Shown here: piece by piece, positions 1 to 8,601 of the stretch
Position numbering within the stretch: position 1 is the stretch's first letter
Layout of the letters: each line of letters opens with the position of its first letter
Assembly (NCBI RefSeq): GCF_050510895.1
Contig: NZ_JBNINT010000001.1
Coordinates: 2,790,001-2,854,000, forward strand
Source of the DNA: Pannonibacter phragmitetus_B
GTDB taxonomy: Bacteria; Pseudomonadota; Alphaproteobacteria; Rhizobiales; Stappiaceae
Direction: 5' to 3'
DNA: 64,000 nucleotides
Translations under genes and position numbers: made by a program
The notes under the pieces: generated by a model
The model's input: only the letters and a program-made list of their open reading frames with translations
Database searches by the model: none
What the model was told of the DNA's origin: nothing

Positions 1-46
1 TCTTGCCGGCCCCGCCTTTGGCATTTGCGAAGGAAATAACGGGCAT
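1..46 (-). CDS. ParA/MinD-family ATPase, N-terminal fragment
   Basis: Only the first 15 codons are inside the window, reading leftwards from an ATG at 46. The peptide MPVISFANAKGGAGK is the beta-1 strand plus a deviant Walker A motif (KGGxGK) of ParA/MinD-type ATPases, which partition DNA or position cellular machinery. A good ribosome-binding site (AGGAGAG) lies 5 to 11 bases upstream of the ATG. The gene continues beyond the left edge, so whether it is a chromosomal parA or an orphan ParA paralogue cannot be decided. It is divergent from the hydrolase gene at 453. Confidence 0.72.
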   Translation of the reverse strand, partial: MPVISFANAKGGAGK

Positions 47-452
47 CTGGTCTCTCCTGGATCTGCGGCAGCTGGCGCCTTGCAGGCTGCCTCTCCCAGG
101 AGCGATTACATTACTCCATGGTTAACAAATTCATAACCGCCCTGCAAAATGCAATTTACTGCAATTAATGCGCACTTAATTCAGCAAGTTTGACAGACAT
201 CAGGCACAAACAACATTGGCAGATAGAACAGTAACTGCCGGCATCAGCGAGAATCAATCTCGTCATCTGGACGGCACAAACAAACTGGAAAGTGTTCCTT
301 GGCGAAGCGGCTGCGTGTTCAAAACTGCCATTAATCGTTTGTCAGGCCCCTCCCCCGCCGTTATCTCTTGGCACCATGAGCTGTATGTCAGACGCCTTCC
401 GCAATTTCAGCCGGCGTGGAGGATACAGCGCCGCTCTCAACCGGATGCCGCA
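47..452. other. intergenic region between divergent genes
   Basis: About 400 bases separate the ParA-like start from the hydrolase start. The stretch is noticeably richer in A+T than its surroundings between about 100 and 240. It contains a TTGACA hexamer at 190-195 that could be a -35 element for the rightward gene, but no convincing -10 follows at the right distance. An in-frame extension of the hydrolase upstream to 216 looks non-coding. No RNA gene or repeat was recognised. Confidence 0.5.
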
Positions 453-1358
453 ATGAACGCAAGACCTTCCCGCTTCCTTGCCGGGCTGAGTGCCCTTCTT
501 GTGGCCACAAGCCTTTCCCTTGCCCCTGCAGCGGCCCGCTCGCTGGCTCCCTACAAGGATGACCTTTTCGCCTACCCGGGACTGCTCAACAGCTATCACG
601 ATGGCGATTTTGAAGTCGTCGCCTATGACAAGGCACGCGACATTCACCAGCGCGACAAGGAGCCGGAGCGCGAGGTCTGGGGCAACTATGTTTCCTATCA
701 TCCGCGCAGCAGCCAGGAAGACATGGAACTGCAGGCCAATGGCCGGGCGGTGAAATATATGGCTGCCGGAAAGACCGATGGCGGCGCGGCGTTTGTTGTC
801 ATCTATGTCCACGGTCAGGGCGGCAATCGCTTTCAGGGCATGAACGACCTGACTTTCGGCGGCAACTTCAACCGCATCAAGAACCTGATGTCCCGCAACG
901 GCGGCGTCTACATCACCCCCGACTTCACAGACTTCGGCGCAGAAGGCACGAAGGATGTGGAAGCAATCATCGACGCCTATGCCGCCAACTCACCGGGCGC
1001 AAAGATCTTCGTTGCCTGCGGCTCCATGGGCGGCATCCTGTGCTGGAACTTTGCAAAATCCCCAGCCACGGCACGCAAGCTCTCGGGCCTGCTGTTTTTC
1101 GGCGCGCCCAAGGACGAAGGCATTTTCAGCAGCCGCATCTTGAAGGATCCGGCCCTGCGCTTGCCCATCTACATGGGGCACGGCAGCTGGGACAAGGTCT
1201 ACAACTGGGAAGAACAGGTTCAGTTCTTCGAGCAGATCCGCGCGAAGGCCCCCGGCTACCCGGTTCGCTTCGCCCTGTTCGAGACCGGCACCCACGGCAC
1301 CCCGATCCGCATGACCGACTGGCGCCTCATCCTCAACTGGATGATCTCAAAGCGTTGA
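453..1358 (+). CDS. secreted alpha/beta-hydrolase-fold protein
   Basis: A 301-residue protein. The ATG at 453 is preferred over in-frame starts further upstream because it begins a clean Sec signal peptide (MNARPSRF, then a hydrophobic stretch ending APAAA). The mature part has an oxyanion-hole-like YVHGQGG, a nucleophile elbow CGSMGG (Ser), a later Asp in GHGSWDK and a His in ETGTHG, which together form a plausible Ser-Asp-His triad. It should therefore be a periplasmic or exported esterase-like hydrolase. The substrate is unknown and no enzymatic neighbour suggests one. The gene is convergent with the GlxA-type regulator, whose open frame overlaps the last 103 bases on the other strand. Confidence 0.75.
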   Translation: MNARPSRFLAGLSALLVATSLSLAPAAARSLAPYKDDLFAYPGLLNSYHDGDFEVVAYDKARDIHQRDKEPEREVWGNYVSYHPRSSQEDMELQANGRAVKYMAAGKTDGGAAFVVIYVHGQGGNRFQGMNDLTFGGNFNRIKNLMSRNGGVYITPDFTDFGAEGTKDVEAIIDAYAANSPGAKIFVACGSMGGILCWNFAKSPATARKLSGLLFFGAPKDEGIFSSRILKDPALRLPIYMGHGSWDKVYNWEEQVQFFEQIRAKAPGYPVRFALFETGTHGTPIRMTDWRLILNWMISKR

Positions 1359-2389
1359 GCTCTCACACTTGCGCCCTTCCAGGGGCCCTCTGAGGCGATG
1401 CCGAACTGCTGGCGGTAGGCGGCAGGTGGCAGGCCTGTGAGCTTCTGGAACACCTTGCGAAAAGCTGCCGGGTCAGAATAGCCGACATCCCACGCAATCC
1501 GGTCGACAGGCGTCAATGTGCGCTCCAGAGCCTCCCGGGCCTTGGCGATGCGGACCTGCTGCAGGTATTCGACGGGAGACAGCCCTGTAGCAGCGGAGAA
1601 GCGGCGCAGAAAGGTACGTGCTGTCATGCCCGCAGTGGCGGCAAGACCGGTGACACCTTGCAGGCTGGCAGCCTCGGCATGGATCCGGTGCTGGCATTGC
1701 CGGATCGCATCGTCGCCATGGTCCAGCCGCGGTATGAACTGCGCAAACGGACGCTGGCTCTGACGAGGCGGCTCGATCAGCAGAAATCTGGCCGTGGCCA
1801 GCATCGTCGCAGGCCCCAGCAGCCGTCCAACCAGCGTCAGCCCCAGATCGGCCCAGGCAAGAATACCTCCGGCCGTCATGATGTCCCCTTCGTCGACCAC
1901 CATGTTCTCGTCGGCCAGGTGCACCTTGGGAAACCGTTGCGCCAGCTGTTGAGCGAAGGCCCAATGCGTCGTGGCGCGGCGTCCGTCAATCAGCCCGGTC
2001 TCAGCCAGAACGAACGCACCGGCACAGACCGAGCAGAGCGTCGTCCCGGACCTGTGCTGCTCCTTCATCCAGCGCGCGGCCGTTGGCATTTGCGCCATGC
2101 GGTCCGGCATGATCAGGCTCGGTGGAGCAATCACGTGGCTCAACCGGTGCGGCTCGCCGGGATGACTGTCCCACACGGGCTCCACCCCTGCTTCGCTTGC
2201 CTGCCAGTGAGAAACACGGATGCCGCGCGGCGGTTCACCAGTCCACTCGCCCGCAATACGGAACAGGTCCGTCAGCCCGTAGACTGCAGCAAGCTGGCAG
2301 TCCGGATAGATCAGAAGGCCGATCTCGGCCACGAGCGCAGGCGCCTGCATCATTGTCCGTTTTGCCCCGTCAAATGTCTTTTTCGCCAC
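1256..2389 (-). CDS. GlxA-type transcriptional regulator (DJ-1/PfpI domain plus AraC HTH)
   Basis: A 377-residue cytoplasmic regulator starting at GTG 2389, preceded by GGAAAGG. Residues about 15-190 form a DJ-1/PfpI (class I glutamine amidotransferase-like) domain with the elbow CSVCAGAFVLAETG. Residues about 225-325 form an AraC/XylS double helix-turn-helix with the typical ending DVGYSDPAAFRKVFQKLTG. Such proteins usually regulate neighbouring amine or carnitine catabolism genes; the target here is unknown. The start is only 56 bases from the divergent haloperoxidase-like gene, making that gene a candidate target. The last roughly 50 residues (after YRQQFG) are antisense to the hydrolase 3' end and do not look like a normal AraC ending, so the stop may be misplaced (see findings). 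Confidence 0.85.
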   Translation of the reverse strand: MAKKTFDGAKRTMMQAPALVAEIGLLIYPDCQLAAVYGLTDLFRIAGEWTGEPPRGIRVSHWQASEAGVEPVWDSHPGEPHRLSHVIAPPSLIMPDRMAQMPTAARWMKEQHRSGTTLCSVCAGAFVLAETGLIDGRRATTHWAFAQQLAQRFPKVHLADENMVVDEGDIMTAGGILAWADLGLTLVGRLLGPATMLATARFLLIEPPRQSQRPFAQFIPRLDHGDDAIRQCQHRIHAEAASLQGVTGLAATAGMTARTFLRRFSAATGLSPVEYLQQVRIAKAREALERTLTPVDRIAWDVGYSDPAAFRKVFQKLTGLPPAAYRQQFGIASEGPWKGASVRAQRFEIIQLRMRRQSVMRIGVPWVPVSNRAKRTG

Positions 2390-2445
2390 GCCCTTTCCTA
2401 CCGGCTACGGCGTAGCTTGTCCATGCCAGACAGAAAGGGATCGCA

Positions 2446-3383
2446 ATGACCTTCGACCTCACACGGCGAACTCTTCTTTCCACCGGGGCAGCAGGAGCCG
2501 CCCTTCTGATACTGAACCGGGCCACGAGCGCCCAGGCACAAGGAGCATTGACCATGGCTACGATCAAAACGCAGGACGGAACCAACATCTTCTACAAGGA
2601 TTGGGGCCCGAAGGACGCCCAGCCGGTTGTTTTCCATCACGGCTGGCCGCTGTCCGGCGACGACTGGGACAATCAGATGCTGTATTTCCTGGAGCAGGGC
2701 TACCGCGTCATCGCCCACGACCGCCGCGGCCATGGCCGCTCCGACCAGACGGACACCGGCAATGATATGGATACCTACGCCAATGACGTGGTTGAGCTGG
2801 CCCGCGCCTTGAACCTCAAGAACGCAATCCACATCGGCCATTCGACCGGTGGCGGTGAAGTGGCACGTTACGCCGCCCGTGCCGAAAAGGGCCGCATCGC
2901 AAAGGCTGTCCTGATCGGTGCGGTTCCGCCGGTGATGGTGAAGTCGAAGCCAATCCTGACGGCATCCCGCTCGAAGTCTTCGACGGCTTCCGCGCAGCCC
3001 TCATTGCCAACCGCGCACAGTTCTTCCTCGACATCCCGAGTGGGCCGTTCTTCGGCTTCAACCGGGAGGGCGCCAAGGTCAGCCAGGGTCAGATCCAGAA
3101 CTGGTGGAGACAGGGCATGATGGGCGGCGCCAAGGCCCATTACGACTGCATCAAGGCCTTCTCGGAGACCGACTTCACCGAAGACCTGAAGGCCCTCACC
3201 ATCCCGGTCCTGTTGATGCATGGCGAGGATGACCAGATCGTCCCGATCTCCAACTCTGCACACAAGGCCATCAAGCTTCTGAAGAATGGAACGCTGAAGA
3301 CCTATCCGGGCCTCTCGCATGCCCCCTTCGCGACCCATCCCGAGGTGATCAACCCAGACCTGCTGGCCTTTGCCCGCGCCTGA
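2446..3383 (+). CDS. exported alpha/beta hydrolase, non-haem haloperoxidase type (frameshifted)
   Basis: About 312 residues when one missing base is restored. An AGAAAGGG ribosome-binding site precedes ATG 2446. The N-terminus is a twin-arginine signal (TRRTLLS plus a hydrophobic segment). The rest matches cofactor-free chloroperoxidase/arylesterase hydrolases: oxyanion HHGWPLSGDDWD, nucleophile GHSTGGGE, acid in MHGEDDQIVP and a late His in GLSHAPF. The frame breaks at about 2946 (after VMVKS); adding one base there restores EANPDGIPLEVFDGF and the entire C-terminus to 3383. The gene is therefore probably intact in the organism. It is divergent from the GlxA-type regulator. Confidence 0.82.
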
Positions 3384-3441
3384 TCACCTGCACTGCGAGA
3401 GCACCTTGGGCCGCCATCCGGTGGCCCAAGGTCAAGTTCTG

Positions 3442-4503
3442 TTACCCCTGCAGCACGATCAGGTCGCGCGAGGCGAAGCCGATTTCGATCGTGGAGCCTG
3501 CAGACGGAGGCGGAGCATCGCTGCGGTTGAAGGTGTCGAGCGACACTTTCGTACCCGCCACATCCAGCTTCAGGCGGATGATAGCTCCCATGAAATGCAC
3601 ATCCTCCACCGTGGCTGGCAGAAGAACGTCATCCTCAGTACCTCGGCCCAGATGCAGGGCCTCGGGCCGCAGCGCTACAGAGAGTGCCTCATCCTTGCGG
3701 GCAGCAAGGCCGCCTTCCGTCAAGGTGATTTCACGCCCGGCAAGGCTGATGATGCCCTTCTCCCCGTCCACAGCCTTCGCCTCGAACGTGTTGAGCGTGC
3801 CGACGAAATTGGCAACGAACCGCGTTCTCGGGTGGCTGTAGATCTCGAAGGGATTGCCCACCTGCTCGGCCACGCCGCCATACATGACGACGATACGGTC
3901 CGACATGGACAGCGCCTCTTCCTGGTCATGGGTGACGAAGATGGTCGTGATGCCCAGTTCCTTCTGGATCTCGCGGATTTCGTTGCGCAGGCTGACGCGG
4001 ATCTTGGCGTCAAGCGCCGACAGCGGCTCGTCCAGCAGCAGCACGTTGGGGCTCGGCGCAAGCGCACGAGCCAGAGCCACGCGCTGCTGCTGGCCACCTG
4101 ACAGCTGGAACGGATAACGCCCGCCCAGATCCGGAAGGCCGATCAGCTTCAGCATCTCCGCCACACGGGCATCGGTCTCGGCTTTCGGCACGCGCTTGAT
4201 CTTCAGACCAAAGGCGACATTCTGCGCCACCGTCATGTTGGGAAACAGGGCATAGGCCTGGAATACCATGCCGATGTTGCGGGCATTCGGCTTGGTATTC
4301 GTGACATCCTGCCCGCCGATTTCGATTGTGCCGGATGTCGGCGTTTCAAAACCGGCGACCATGCGCAGCACGGTCGTCTTGCCGCAACCCGAAGGCCCCA
4401 GAAGCGAGATGAATTCACCGGCGCCAACGGACAAGGAGAAGTCCTTGACGACGGTGTTGAGCCCGAAGGACTTTTGCAGGTTCTTGAGTTCGAGAAAAGC
4501 CAT
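3442..4503 (-). CDS. ABC transporter ATP-binding protein, PotA/spermidine-iron type
   Basis: A 353-residue cytoplasmic ATPase that energises the importer encoded immediately upstream. The start is ATG 4503 (MAFLELKNL), because this overlaps the stop of the preceding permease as ATGA, indicating translational coupling. It shows Walker A GPSGCGKTT, the signature LSGGQQQRVALARAL, Walker B LLLDEPLSALD and the switch His in FVTHDQEEA. A C-terminal TOBE domain follows (about residues 275-350), as expected for the PotA/FbpC/MalK group. The substrate cannot be read from the ATPase; the family suggests polyamine, Fe(III) or an aminophosphonate-like solute. Confidence 0.9.
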   Translation of the reverse strand: MAFLELKNLQKSFGLNTVVKDFSLSVGAGEFISLLGPSGCGKTTVLRMVAGFETPTSGTIEIGGQDVTNTKPNARNIGMVFQAYALFPNMTVAQNVAFGLKIKRVPKAETDARVAEMLKLIGLPDLGGRYPFQLSGGQQQRVALARALAPSPNVLLLDEPLSALDAKIRVSLRNEIREIQKELGITTIFVTHDQEEALSMSDRIVVMYGGVAEQVGNPFEIYSHPRTRFVANFVGTLNTFEAKAVDGEKGIISLAGREITLTEGGLAARKDEALSVALRPEALHLGRGTEDDVLLPATVEDVHFMGAIIRLKLDVAGTKVSLDTFNRSDAPPPSAGSTIEIGFASRDLIVLQG

Positions 4504-5294
4504 CAGCGTCGAGCCTGTAGATGTTTGGAGAAGCGGGCGGCCAGCTGGATCAGCGCCATGCAGCCCCATGTGATGGCAAAGGCGATCACCGCCAGCGCCG
4601 CCGGCTCATAGGCACGGTTGACGCCAAGGCTTGCCATGAAGGGTCCGAAGGCCGGACGGTTCAGAAGCGCTGCCATGGTGAATTCGCCGATGACGATGGC
4701 GAAGGTCAGGAAGGCCCCCGAAAGCACCGAGATCAGCACGTTGGGCAGGATCACGCGGAAAAGGATCGTCGTCCATCCGGCACCAAGGCTCATGGCCGCT
4801 TCCGTCAGCGTCGCCACGTCGATGGTTCTGAGCCCCGTATCCACCGCACGGTACATGTAGGGCAGCGCCAGCATCACATAACCGCACATGAGCAGGATGT
4901 TGGTGCCCCAGATGCTGCCCGTCAGCGGCAGGAAGGACGAGGTGTTGTAGAGCCGGATGTAGCCGAAGACCACGATGATGGCCGGGATCACCAGCGGCAG
5001 CAGGGTGATGAATTCCACCCATGGCCGGGCAGCGGGCAGCTTCAGCCGCACCCAGAAGGCCGTCGGCACCACCAGCAGAACACCGGCAATGATCGTCGCC
5101 AGCGCCATCGAGACCGAATAGACGAAAGTCTCCTGAAAGCGCGGGTCGGCAAGGACGGCCACATAGGCATCGAAGGAATAAGCAGCGCGCCGCATCCGCA
5201 GGCTGAACTCCGTCATGCCGATCAGCGGCAGGGCGAAGAAGATGCAGCCGAGAAGGAGCATGCCCCAGGCGAGAAGACGGTTCACTTGAGCCAC
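4503..5294 (-). CDS. ABC transporter permease, PotC-like
   Basis: A 263-residue inner-membrane protein with about six hydrophobic segments and the cytoplasmic EAA loop (TEAAMSLGAGWTTILFRVI), which contacts the ATPase. Its start overlaps the end of the upstream permease by 13 bases and its stop overlaps the ATPase start. This is the second of two permeases in a binding protein - permease - permease - ATPase operon, the usual layout of spermidine/putrescine and Fe(III) importers. Confidence 0.88.
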   Translation of the reverse strand: MAQVNRLLAWGMLLLGCIFFALPLIGMTEFSLRMRRAAYSFDAYVAVLADPRFQETFVYSVSMALATIIAGVLLVVPTAFWVRLKLPAARPWVEFITLLPLVIPAIIVVFGYIRLYNTSSFLPLTGSIWGTNILLMCGYVMLALPYMYRAVDTGLRTIDVATLTEAAMSLGAGWTTILFRVILPNVLISVLSGAFLTFAIVIGEFTMAALLNRPAFGPFMASLGVNRAYEPAALAVIAFAITWGCMALIQLAARFSKHLQARR

Positions 5295-6154
5295 CTTTCA
5301 CTGCGCACCCGCAGCCAGATGTAGAGCCCGTTGGCAACGCCGGTGATGACGATCATGCCGAAGGCGAGCGCATAGCCCAGATGCGGATTACCCAGAACGT
5401 CGCCGCGGATCTGCGCAAACAGCTTGATCGGCACAATGTTGAACTGCGGCCCGGCCAGCGCGAATGCCGTTGCGATGGCGCCGAAGGAATTGGCGAAAAG
5501 CAGCGCAAACGTGCCGAGGAACGACGGGAACAGGATCGGTATAGCCACCATGCGCCAGTATTGCGCCGTGGTCGCGCCCAGGATCGACGCCGCTTCCTTC
5601 CACTCGCGCTTCAGGCCATCCAGCGCCGGTGCGATCATCAGGATCATCAGCGGGATCTGGAAGAACAGATAGACGACCACCAGTCCCCAGAAAGACAGAA
5701 GGTTGAAGCCAAGCCCGCGCAGGTTGATGCCGAATTCGGTCCTGAGCCACATGGTGACAAGGCCAACAGGCCCGAGGGTCGCCAGAAAGGCGAAGGCCAG
5801 AGGCACACCCGCAAAGTTGGACGCAACGCCGGAAAAAGTCATCAGCGCCGAGCGCACCCGTGCAGGCAGTCCGCCGAGGATGACCGCAGACGCCATGGCA
5901 AAGCCGATCAGGCAACCCAGTAGCGAGGTCACGAGGCTGAGCTGGATCGACACCCAGTAGGAAGACTTGATGGAGTCTGTGTTCAGGCCACGGATGTTTT
6001 CAAGGGTGAAACTGCCATCGGGTGTCTGGAACGCACCCAGCACGATTTGCAAGGCTGGCAGGATCAGGAACAGGAACGCAAAGAGCGTGAAGGGAGCAAG
6101 GCCGAGCCAATTGAGATTCAATCGGAACGCACTTGTCCTTGTCGGTTTCGTCAT
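5282..6154 (-). CDS. ABC transporter permease, PotB-like
   Basis: About 290 residues with six predicted membrane segments, beginning with a hydrophobic helix after MTKPTRTSAF. The EAA loop is KEAASILGATTAQYWRMV. ATG 6154 was chosen; an in-frame ATG at 6199 would add 15 arginine-rich residues and has no better ribosome-binding site, so the start is uncertain. It is the first permease of the importer and follows the binding-protein gene after a hairpin at 6230-6257. Confidence 0.83.
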   Translation of the reverse strand: MTKPTRTSAFRLNLNWLGLAPFTLFAFLFLILPALQIVLGAFQTPDGSFTLENIRGLNTDSIKSSYWVSIQLSLVTSLLGCLIGFAMASAVILGGLPARVRSALMTFSGVASNFAGVPLAFAFLATLGPVGLVTMWLRTEFGINLRGLGFNLLSFWGLVVVYLFFQIPLMILMIAPALDGLKREWKEAASILGATTAQYWRMVAIPILFPSFLGTFALLFANSFGAIATAFALAGPQFNIVPIKLFAQIRGDVLGNPHLGYALAFGMIVITGVANGLYIWLRVRSERWLK

Positions 6155-6229
6155 AAGGCTGAGCCCCCGAGGTCGCCTTGTGAAACGCATGCCAGCCACA
6201 CGCAGGTAACTGGCCCGGAATGCGGAGAA

Positions 6230-6257
6230 CCGGCCCCGGCAACTGAGCCGGGACCGG
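6230..6257 (-). promoter_or_regulatory. intercistronic hairpin after the binding-protein gene
   Basis: An 11-base inverted repeat with one mismatch (CCGGCCCCGGC / GCCGGGACCGG, loop AACTGA) lies between the binding-protein stop and the permease start. There is no T-run, so it is more likely an mRNA stabiliser or partial attenuator than a full terminator. Confidence 0.55.
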
Positions 6258-6280
6258 ACAATCTCACGCGTCAGACGTTC

Positions 6281-7384
6281 TTACTGAACGTTGGCGCCAA
6301 CGACCTTGTCCCAGCCGCCAACAACAGCTTCCTTGTTGGCGTTCTGCTCTTCGATGGTCGGGAAGTAGGCCTTTTCATAGGGGCCAGCCGGCGGCAGGGC
6401 GTCCAGCAGATCCTGCGGGATCTTCTTCTCGGCAACCATCTGGTTGAAGCGGGCGGTGTGGCAGTAGCCCTTCACGTAACCGTTCTGGCCTTCGTCGGAG
6501 AAGATGTGCTCCATCCACAGCTTGGCAGCGTTCGGATGGGGCGCGTAGGCGCTGATGGCCTGAACGTAGACGCCAGCCAGCGTCCCCTTGGTCGGCACGA
6601 CGACTTCGACCGGCGGGTTGCCCTTCAGGGTGTCACGTGCGGTCAGGGCGTTGTAGTCCCACATCACCATGATCGGCGTGGTGCCCTGGGCCAGCGTGCC
6701 TGCCTTGCCGATGACCGGAACGAAGTTGCCGGCGTCATTCAGCTTCTTGAAGAACTCGAGACCGGCTTCGCCCGACTCCGTGCCAGCCTTGGCGCCCTGC
6801 GCCATGCCCGCGGAGAGAACACCGAGAATTGCCTGGTTGGACGCGCGCGGATCACCGGCGAGGGCCACCTGACCGGCATATTCCGGCTTCAGCAGGTCTT
6901 CCCATTCAGCCGGGGTGTTGGCGACGAGGTCCTTGTTCACGATGAAGGACATCACGCCATAATAAGCGCCGTAGTAGTAGCCATCGGCGTCCTTGACGTC
7001 ATCAGCAATCTGATCCCAGACGGAAACCTTGTACGGCTGGATCAGGCCTTCAGCCTTGGCCTGCGGGCCGAAGGAGAGACCAACGTCCAGAACGTCCGGG
7101 GCCTGCGGGCCGGTGTTGCCCTTGTTGGCGCGCACGGCTTCCAGCTCATCGGCGGAACCGGCATCCGGGTTCAGCTCGTTGACGGTCAGGAAGGGGTACT
7201 TTTCCTTGAAGGACGCGATGATGTCGCCATAGCCGCACCAGTCATGCGGGAGAGCGATCGTGGTCAGCATGCCTTCCTTCTTGGCACCTTCGATGATCTC
7301 TTCCATCGACTGCGCGTTCACGGCAGTGGCCTGCATGAGAGCCGCCAGGCTCACCGCTGCAGCAAGTGTCTTTTTCATGCTCAT
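6281..7384 (-). CDS. ABC transporter periplasmic substrate-binding protein (family 1, PotD/iron-like)
   Basis: A 367-residue exported protein. The start is ATG 7384 (MSMKKTLAAAV) because GAGGAG sits 6 bases upstream. A Sec signal ends near AVNAQS. The mature protein has the two-lobe binding-protein pattern of the extracellular solute-binding family 1 (for example VMSFIVNKDLVANTPAEWEDL and the late AAKLWMEHIFSDEGQ). It is the first gene of the importer operon 7384-3442. The ligand is not evident; aminophosphonate, polyamine and ferric iron are all possible for this family. Confidence 0.85.
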   Translation of the reverse strand: MSMKKTLAAAVSLAALMQATAVNAQSMEEIIEGAKKEGMLTTIALPHDWCGYGDIIASFKEKYPFLTVNELNPDAGSADELEAVRANKGNTGPQAPDVLDVGLSFGPQAKAEGLIQPYKVSVWDQIADDVKDADGYYYGAYYGVMSFIVNKDLVANTPAEWEDLLKPEYAGQVALAGDPRASNQAILGVLSAGMAQGAKAGTESGEAGLEFFKKLNDAGNFVPVIGKAGTLAQGTTPIMVMWDYNALTARDTLKGNPPVEVVVPTKGTLAGVYVQAISAYAPHPNAAKLWMEHIFSDEGQNGYVKGYCHTARFNQMVAEKKIPQDLLDALPPAGPYEKAYFPTIEEQNANKEAVVGGWDKVVGANVQ

Positions 7385-7834
7385 TCGCTTCTCCTCACTG
7401 TTCCGGCGGAGACATTGCCCCACCGGTGTCAACCAGTCGCCCTCTTGGCCTTTGGCCAGGGAACCCGTTTGCTGCGGCAGCGGACCTCAGGCCCAGCGCC
7501 CGGATCTCTCAAGGGCCATGGGGAGGCAGCCCTGCTGCACCACCCCGGCCCTGCCGCCGCCCTTCGCTCATTGCAGCGAAGGCTTCAGACATGCGCCTTA
7601 GAGCATCAGCATGTCAGTTCGGATTCTCTTTTGTGACAGTTTCATGAAACTCCGGCCACACCCAATATGACAGCACCGAAACGTCACAGTAAAGCCTTGA
7701 GGCGTCAAGCGTTAATGCACAGCCGGGTTAGGATTTAAGCTGTCCTCCGGCAACGCAAAACGGGCGGAATCAACCTGCCGCCCGTATGCCGTTACGTCAT
7801 ATGATCAATGGCATTTTAAGATTGCAAATTCACG
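7385..7834. other. intergenic region upstream of the ABC operon
   Basis: 450 bases without a gene. It should hold the promoter of the leftward ABC operon. It contains a 12-base palindrome GTTTCATGAAAC at 7639-7650, three heptamers resembling Pho half-sites (7633, 7667 and 7683, spacing irregular), and the terminator of the neighbouring importer at 7760-7785. Nothing in it looks coding. Confidence 0.5.
7760..7785 (-). terminator. terminator of the NitT/TauT-type ABC operon
   Basis: A perfect 8-base inverted repeat ACGGGCGG / CCGCCCGT with a 10-base loop, 50 bases beyond the permease stop. Read on the minus strand it is followed directly by TTTTG, a short but usable U-tract. Confidence 0.6.
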
Positions 7835-8601
7835 TCAGGCCCGCGCCGAACCAGATCTGTGCGCCCAGCCGGTCATGCGCATCTCAAGCCAGGCCATGAT
7901 GGCATACATGACGATGCCCAGCACCGCGAGCGCCACCAGCCCTGCCCAGACCAGAGGCACGTTGAACTGCGACTGCGCTGCCAGCATCATGTGGCCAAGG
8001 CCAGAATTGGCGGCCACTGTCTCGGAAATCACCGACCCGACGAAGGCCAGAGTAATGGCCACCTTCAGCGAGCCGAAGAAATAGGGCATCGAGCGCGGAA
8101 TGCCGACCTTGAGCATGATGTCCATCTTGCGCGCGCCCAGCGCCCGGAGCACGTCTTCCATCTCAGGCTCGATGGTCGCAAGGCCCGTCGCCACATTCAC
8201 GACAATCGGAAAGAAGGCGATGAGGAAGGCCGTCAGCACGGCCGGAACAGTGCCAATGCCAAACCAGATCACCAGAATGGGCACCACTGCCACCTTCGGC
8301 ACCGAATTGAAGCCGATCATCAGCGGGTAGAGCCCGGCATAGATCGCCCGGCTCCAGCCGATGGCAAGGCCCAGCAGCAAGCCGCCCCCACCGCCAGCGC
8401 GAAGCCGAGAACAGTGGTGAAAAGCGTCTGCAGCGAGTTCTTCCAGATGGCAGGCCAGAATTTCACCGTGGCGGCGTAGATGTCCATTGGCGAAGGCAGG
8501 ATATAGACCGGCAGCTTCAGGATGCTGCAGGCAGCCTGCCAGATGAGAAAAAGCCCGATGGTCCAGAGCCACGGGGCCGCCTTGATCCAACGCTCGCTCA
8601 T
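7835..8601 (-). CDS. ABC transporter permease, SsuC/TauC/ThiX type (frameshifted)
   Basis: About 255 residues after repair. The start at ATG 8601 (MSERWIKAAPWLW) overlaps the ATPase stop as ATGA. The frame breaks in a C5 run at 8387-8391; adding one base joins FALAVGG to GLLLGLAIGW and leaves a full-length permease with about six membrane helices and the EAA-type loop EDVLRALGARKMDIMLKVG. It is the channel subunit of a NitT/TauT-family importer. Confidence 0.83.

Noticed and set aside
7633..7689. Three Pho-like heptamers (CTGTCAC, CTGTCAT, CTGTGAC on the minus strand) upstream of the first ABC importer
   Set aside because: Starts are 34 and 16 bases apart, far from the 11-base PhoB repeat, and the importer's substrate is unknown. 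Not enough for a Pho box call.
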